Shown here piece after piece: positions 58,901 through 64,000 of a stretch of 64,000 nucleotides of DNA (its first letter is position 1; each line of letters begins with the position of its first letter). Source of the stretch: Bidens hawaiensis (taxonomy: Eukaryota; Streptophyta; Magnoliopsida; Asterales; Asteraceae); assembly GCA_021521415.1 (NCBI GenBank), contig JAIQDT010003831.1, positions 1 to 64,000 of the forward strand. The letters are read 5' to 3'. The notes beneath the pieces are model-generated. The model did not search any database. It saw only the letters and a program-made list of their open reading frames with translations, and was not told the origin of the DNA. A program made the position numbers and the translations under genes.

Positions 58901-61900
58901 AACGTGTTTGTGTTCGTTCGTTAATAGCATACACGAACGATGCGCAAACGTAACAAACGAACATAACTGAACATAGATGAACGGACATAACTGACCGAAC
59001 AACAATTACTAGTAAACATGTGCATCAGTCTGTTGGGCCTAAAAAACCCGTAAAACTAGACTAAGTTGTAATAAGGTGATACTTTAATTTCATAAATTTA
59101 GACTATTGTAACGCATCCAAAAAAATATTAAATGAATATATAAGCGAACGAACTTAAACAAACGTAAACTAATAAACATAAATCAATGTAAACGAACGAA
59201 TCTAAACGAATTTAAATGAACAAAGTAATTGAATGTTCACGAATGAACGAACGAGATGTGTGTTCACGTCCATTAATTTAACTATATAAACAAAAAGCTA
59301 TGTTCATGTTCGCTCGTTTAATAAATAAACGAACAAAAAAGAACTTCCTACCGAATGGTTCACTGAAAGTTCGTTCACAAGCCTAGTTATTAAATCATCT
59401 TTATTGACAGATATATTATTATAGTTTATATTAACAAGCGTTTATTATAATGCAGTGTCCGTATTCTCTTGTCTGACATGGCTGGAAGAACACCTCTTTA
59501 TAGAGAGTATGTGAGATATGAAACACCTTCTTTAATGTTTCTGTTTTTTATGCATCTCATCATGGAAATATGGTATTTAGATCTTGTGGTTATTTAATAT
59601 TTGTTTTCTTTCTTTTCTCAGTGCCTACGTCTTCTTTAGTTCTTCAGTCCCAAAAGAATTAGTTAATCACATCAAAAAGGAGCCAAGTATAAAATCTCGT
59701 TTACGTGCTATGAAAGAGGTTTTAGTTCATCTTTTTATCTTTCTTTTTGTAATATAATATATTATATTTGTATTTACTTTGGAGGGGAATTTGCAGATGA
59801 ACTTGGAGTACTTCGCTGTTGATAGCCAGGTAACACATTCTGCTAGGCCTGTAAACGAACGTTCATAAACCGTTTGGTGGGAAGTTTATTTAATAAATGA
59901 AAGAACTTGAACAAATAATTTGTTCATTTAGAATGAAAGTACACAGACACGTCTAGTTTTTAGTAAGTTTTTAGGCCAAAGATGTTATTGTTCATGTTTA
60001 GTTTTAATTGGTGTGCGCTTAGTCATATTCGTTCGTGAACCGGTTTATATTATTAATGAACATAAACGAACACGAACACACTCACTTTCTTAATGAACGA
60101 AGATGAACAAGAAAACCTCATTCGTTTAATTGCTCGTGTTCGATTGTTTGTTCGGTTAAAGTTAATTGTTTGGTTCGTTTACAGTGCAACTAAACCAAAA
60201 ATATCTCTAGTTACTTGATTATATGCACCCCTATTCGTGCATAGTGTTTTTTATAAATTTATAGTTACAATACCTAAGAATTTGAAACCAAGTGGTTGGT
60301 TAAAACTTAAAACGAAACTATTGTTACTATTATAAGTTATAATACTACTTTTTGGTTTTGACTAGCTAGTTTTTTACAACAGTGTTTTATAACGGATAAC
60401 ACAATGGCTTTGGAAGAACTTTACGGGAATGAACAAATGACCCGAAAAGGAGATGAATATTTAAACGTGATGGCCGACCGTATAGCAACCGTCTTTGCTT
60501 CATTATTGGTATGCTATCTTCCTTTTCTAAACTTATCACTGGAAATAACCACTCTCTATCCTTTGGGATAGAGGTACAGTTTGCCTACATCCCACCTTCC
60601 CCATATCCCCTACTAACCAACATTGCTATTGGTGGGATTTCTACTGGTATGATTGACTGATTAATATTAACGCTTTCAGGAGTTTCCTTTTGTACGTTAC
60701 CGTGCAGCCAAATCCGTTGATCCAACCACAATGACCACAATTTGTGATTTGATACCTACAAAACTTGCTGCTGCTGTTTGGAATTGTCTTATGAAGTATA
60801 AATCCTTAAAAGAATTTTAATTTCCCTCAAACAGAAACATGTGATTTGCTCATCTTGGATAGATCAATAGACCAGGTATTCTGTTGACCGACTTTGACTT
60901 ATGTTGACTATTAGTTGTTACTCTTTGACCTTGAGTTAGTCCGTTCCAACTACTCATGTTAGTTACTTGTATGCACTTAGCTTATATATAGGATTTGACC
61001 ATGTATTAGTGCCTTGACTGACTTTGATTTGTTGACTATGAGTTGTTAGTCTTTGGCATTGAGTTAGCTAGTTAGTTCATACCGACTAACTCATGATATT
61101 TACTTGTATGTACTGAGTTAAGTTTAATTTGTATCATTCTAACAAAAACACAATTAAGGAGATCAATAGACCTGGTTTTTAAACTTTTTATATTAATAAC
61201 AGAATATAGATTGTGATTTATTATTGAATCTTATTGTTTTGATTTTATCTTCTTCTAGATTGCTCCTATCATTCATGAATGGACATATGATGCTATGTGT
61301 CATGATTTACTTAATATGGATGGGAATAAATATGTTCACGAGGTTAGTCTATGGTTTCCAGGCATAAATTGTTCATCAATATACATCTTCCTTTTGCTAT
61401 TATTCATATCATTATTATTGTTGTTATTGTTATTATACCTCAAGTAATTATATTATTTAGGTTGCAAGCAAAACAGGTGGCCGTCCTGAAAAGAAAGAGG
61501 TCCTTCTAGAAGATCATGATCCTGTGTGGCTAGAGATCCGTCATATACATATAGCAGATGTATGCCCCATTGGGTTTTATTATTATTATTATTTTTAATT
61601 TTTGTAACTGATGCGTGTAAATGTTCTTTTTTAAATCTTGCCCTATCAGGCTGGTGAACGGTTGCATAACAAGATGACGAGCTTTATGTCAAAGAATAAA
61701 GCTGCACAGGTGCATGGTTCAAGGTCTGTTTAATAAGGTTTTTGTTTCTGTGAAAATTCTAAATACACAGCTATGTTTATTTTATTTTTTCTCAAAATTC
61801 CAAATTTCCACTATTTATTTTATTGAAAATGGTGGTGTATTCAAAATAATGTATTTTTGTAGGCATGTAGATAAATTGAACGAACATGGGCAAAGCAGCT

Positions 61901-63891
61901 CGTTCATTTAACTTTAACCGAACAAACGATTGAACACAAACAAATAAACGAATGAGGTTTTCTTGTTCGTGTTCGTCCGTTAAGAAAAGGAGTGTTTCAT
62001 GTACTTTCGTTAATAATATAAACGAACAGTTCATGAACGTAAACGAAAAAGCATAGCTGAATATAGATGAACGGAAATTTGTTGGGCCTAAAATTTATTA
62101 AAACCAGACTATACTGTAACGGGCTTAAAAATTTGGATGACTGTAAATAAATGAACTTAAAACAAATGTAAAGGAACGAAGATAAACAAACATAAATGAA
62201 CAAACGTAAACAAGCGTTCATGACCATAAATGAGCGAACGAGACATGTGTTTGTGTCCGTTCTTTTATTAAATAAATGAACTTCCTACCAAACGGTTTAC
62301 GAACAGTTCACTGAACGTTCAGTTCGTTTACACTGTACAGGCCTAATTTTTTTGTTATCGTAAACAACTTTGGAACGTGCTTTGATAGGTCAAATTGTAG
62401 ATATATACATGTACAAAATTCCCACTGCATCGCACGGGGCAACTCCAACTAGTTTAATTACAAATCATATGTATTTGATAACAATTTTATATTTTTAACT
62501 TCTTATAGAGGTGATGGTGAGTTGTCCACACGAGACTTGCAAAAGATGGTTCAAGCATTGCCACAATATAGTGAACAAGTGGACAAACTATCCCTTCATG
62601 TTGAGGTAAGTTGATCATGTGTTGACTTATGGTTAAAATTATGTAATGTACGTATGTAATTGTGTATGGATATGATTGACACAGATTGCTGAAAAGATCA
62701 ACAAGATTATTAGGGAGTCGGGGCTTAAAGAAGTGGGACAGTTAGAACAAGATCTTGTTTTTGGAGACGCGGGAACTAAGGAGGTCATCAACTTCCTTAG
62801 AACAAAACTGGTTAGTAATAATTTATAAATTCTGCCTAGTTAAATGAAAAACAAAAACATCTAGGCGTGTAAACAAACCAAATGTTTAGTGAACGATTCG
62901 TAAACCGTTTGGCCAGAAGTTCATTTATGTTCATTTATTTAGCAGATGAACGAGTTCAGTTAGTTAAATGAACATTCATGAACACATGTCTGGTTCGTTC
63001 ATTTAAATCCTTTTATGTTTGTTCATTTATGTTCGCTTATTTATGATTGTTTAAGTTCATTTGTTTTTATATTTATTTAAATTTTTAAGGTTCATTACAA
63101 TTTAATCTAGTTTTATGGAATTAAAATATTATTTATTACAATTTAGTCTAGTATTATAATACTTTTTAGGCCCAACAGATTGATATTCACGTTTAGTTTT
63201 AATTGGTTTACGCTCAGTTATGTTTGTTCATCTATGTTCATTTATGTTCGTTCGTTTACGTTCAAGAGCCGTTTGTTTATACGGTTAACCAGGGGAAAGT
63301 TAACGTACAAATGAAATTAATGTGCTAATTGTGAGAATCAAGTAGAGTAACTATATGTACAAGTAGAGTAATTATGTAATTACATCATGGAATAATTACA
63401 ATTTGTATTTGATCCAAACTCCTGTTAACTAACAAACATGAACAAACACAAACAAGAAAACCTCGTTTGCTTAAGTGTTCGATCGTTAACAAACAGACAT
63501 GAAATTCCCCATTAGGTTTGTTACAAGCCTAGACATCATCAATGGTATTAAGCACATTATATATGTTTCTTCATGTAGGATGCTCCACGTGAAAGTAAAT
63601 TACGATTATTAATGATCTATGCCGCAACTCATCCGAATAAATTTGAGAGTGACAAACTTGCAAAGTTAATGGAGGTAATAAAGAAGGGTTTATAATTGCT
63701 TTATCAATCTTGTAAGTTATATCCGTTTGGAGCTTATAATTTTTTATTTTTTTTTCATGTATGTTTTCTAGTTAGCTGGACTTCCAGATGATGATAGAAG
63801 TGCTGTATACAATATGAGATTTCTCGAGGGTTCATCAGATTCTAAAAAGAGCTCACTCGGTGCCTTCTCTTTAAAATTTGATGCTCACAAG
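55630..63891 (+). CDS. SEC1: SEC1/KEULE-type Sec1/Munc18 protein, 3' end outside the window, one frameshift
   Basis: Sixteen exons: 55630..55699, 58299..58357, 58440..58521, 58612..58690, 59456..59506, 59622..59718, 59797..59829, 60383..60508, 60680..60875, 61259..61342, 61461..61559, 61650..61723, 62509..62605, 62685..62810, 63579..63674, 63772..63891, all GT/AG with matching phases, about 494 of some 660 codons. SM proteins bind syntaxins and drive vesicle fusion at the plasma membrane and cell plate. Seen: [10 protein letters not shown] start, [75 protein letters not shown] and [16 protein letters not shown]. In exon 9 a 7-bp insertion (60818-60824, TAATTTC) brings a TAA in frame and shifts the frame; without it exon 9 is exactly 63 codons and the family motif reads through. 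Five introns hold transposons. Confidence 0.88.
55776..57313. repeat. Tandem duplication carrying a hAT-like MITE in SEC1 intron 1
   Basis: Unit 1 (about 55776-56418) and unit 2 (about 56419-57313) share 'cattgtatgaa..taatacatctaatt..gaaac.gtagtgtatg', then 'ttcaaatatggaaacctat', 'gttgcact' and the MITE start TAGGGTTGTTAACGAG (56017 and 56601). Only unit 2 keeps the right end (GACACCTCTA, 57313) with flank GTTGCAAT, matching the left flank GTTGCACT at 7 of 8. An (AT)n run (55892-55945) is present only in unit 1. Confidence 0.8.
56777..56934. other. GC-rich foreign-looking insert within the duplicated MITE
   Basis: About 158 bp starting 'gtcacggagttactcctcag', much richer in GC than its surroundings. 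It is bracketed by two copies of a MITE segment ('ttttgacttac.agagct..gagaaaaa.cttaaa', 56623-56768 and 56936-57080). No matching sequence elsewhere in the window. Confidence 0.55.
58763..59385. mobile_element. AAACGAAC-type hAT-like MITE in SEC1 intron 4
   Basis: Termini TAGGTTTGTAAACGAACC and GTTCGTTCACAAGCCTA with 8-bp flanks GTTATTAT and GTTATTAA (7 of 8 match). Full of 'aacgaacacgaa' and 'tgttcgttcg' words; no coding sequence. Confidence 0.82.
59844..60188. mobile_element. AAACGAAC-type MITE in SEC1 intron 7
   Basis: Starts TAGGCCTGTAAACGAACG and ends near GGTTCGTTTACAGTGCAACT; the right terminus is diverged and no duplication was found. Confidence 0.65.
60876..61258 (+). repeat. Tandem duplication in SEC1 intron 9 that copied the end of exon 9
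   Basis: Two related segments (from about 60884 and 61013) share 'ttgac.gactttgatt.gttgactat.agttgtta'. Near 61161 'gatcaatagacctgg' repeats the last bases of exon 9 ('gatcaatagaccagg'). Confidence 0.65.
61860..62345. mobile_element. AAACGAAC-type MITE in SEC1 intron 12
   Basis: Starts TAGGCATGTAGATAAATTG and ends 'gttcgtttacactgtacaggccta'; the flanks are T-rich ('tatttttg' and 'attttttt'), so the duplication is uncertain. Confidence 0.7.
62418..62453 (+). mobile_element. Helitron 3' end in SEC1 intron 12
   Basis: 'cccactgcatcgcacgggg' then 'caactccaactag' followed by T, parallel to the better hairpin and CTAG end at 20327-20353. No paired 5' end was found; the remainder may be lost or diverged. 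Confidence 0.45.
62862..63531. mobile_element. AAACGAAC-type MITE in SEC1 intron 14 with a nested small foldback
   Basis: Starts TAGGCGTGTAAACAAACC and ends GTTTGTTACAAGCCTA. Inside it, about 63295-63425 resembles the small foldback at 13403-13481 ('gttaacgtacaaatgaaattaa' at one side, 'tttgtatttgatccaaac' at the other). Confidence 0.7.
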
Positions 63892-63926
63892 GTATTATAG
63901 TTATAATAATTTATTAATATGCATAG

Positions 63927-64000
63927 TAGTGGTGAGCATGAAACCGAAAGTACCGACCCATAGCCCAAAAATTCAATCCGAAATAACCAAACCCAAACAA
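63927..64000. mobile_element. Start of a further hAT-like MITE, cut by the window edge
   Basis: TAGTGGTGAGCATGAAACCG followed by 'accgaccca' and 'aatccgaaataaccaaacc' words resembles the left ends of the other hAT-like MITEs; it lies in the intron after exon 16. Confidence 0.4.

Noticed and set aside
60796..60834. A possible 39-nt intron (GTATAA..ACAG) around the SEC1 frameshift
   Set aside because: It is far shorter than plant introns, and because 39 is divisible by three its removal leaves the wrong frame and a TGA soon after.

Overview
This is plant nuclear DNA. Genes are split by GT/AG introns, intergenic DNA is AT-rich, and transposons are nested in one another. Gene families and repeat style suggest a eudicot, probably an asterid such as Asteraceae; the family is inference and no search was run. 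Comparisons to Arabidopsis genes are from memory. No rRNA, tRNA, CRISPR or prokaryotic operon was seen.

Layout of genes: (1) 2840-6353 (+) LRR receptor-like pseudokinase resembling At5g51560; (2) 7088-10406 (-) mitochondrial IBA57-type Fe-S assembly protein (At4g12130-like); (3) 14031-15022 (+) DUF1442 protein (At1g62840-like); (4) 16537-19182 (-) GGQ-type class I release factor-like protein (At1g62850-like) lacking its C-terminal exon; (5) 21853-23645 (-) plant MLF1-like protein with a 5'UTR intron; (6) 49274-51064 (+) DUF641/IRK-interacting-type protein; (7) 55630-63891 and beyond (+) SEC1/KEULE-type SM protein running off the window, with a 7-bp frameshifting insertion in exon 9. As I recall, Arabidopsis keeps genes 3 and 4 adjacent, and also the counterparts of genes 2 and 7, so the window looks like an ancestral block expanded by transposons.

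Mobile DNA fills most of the rest. At 25507-34992 is an intact, young Ty3/Gypsy chromovirus (Tekay/Del type) with near-identical 2.1-kb LTRs, an ATAGT target duplication, an initiator-Met tRNA primer site and one 1538-codon gag-pol frame. It sits inside a hAT-like element (25151-35504) that has its own perfect 8-bp duplication. A second nest is a 2.1-kb solo LTR (42493-44588) inside another hAT-like element (42168-45236); a related LTR lies inverted at the left edge (1-2049). A PIF/Harbinger element (45827-47836) carries a transposase with one in-frame stop and has a likely MITE derivative at 51589-51941. There are also a Helitron, a tRNA-derived SINE and many hAT-like MITEs with 8-bp duplications, several of them in introns.

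The most unusual structure is a regular array of four hairpins in the leader of the Gypsy element (27845-28103). All four share an invariant apical core, while the outer stems differ in sequence but remain paired, which suggests a conserved RNA element. Other points worth checking are the decoy splice acceptor made by a duplication in gene 1, the missing ribosome-binding tail of gene 4, a non-AG acceptor in gene 5 and the frameshift in gene 7. The protein-coding genes have unrelated housekeeping or signalling roles and do not form a pathway.
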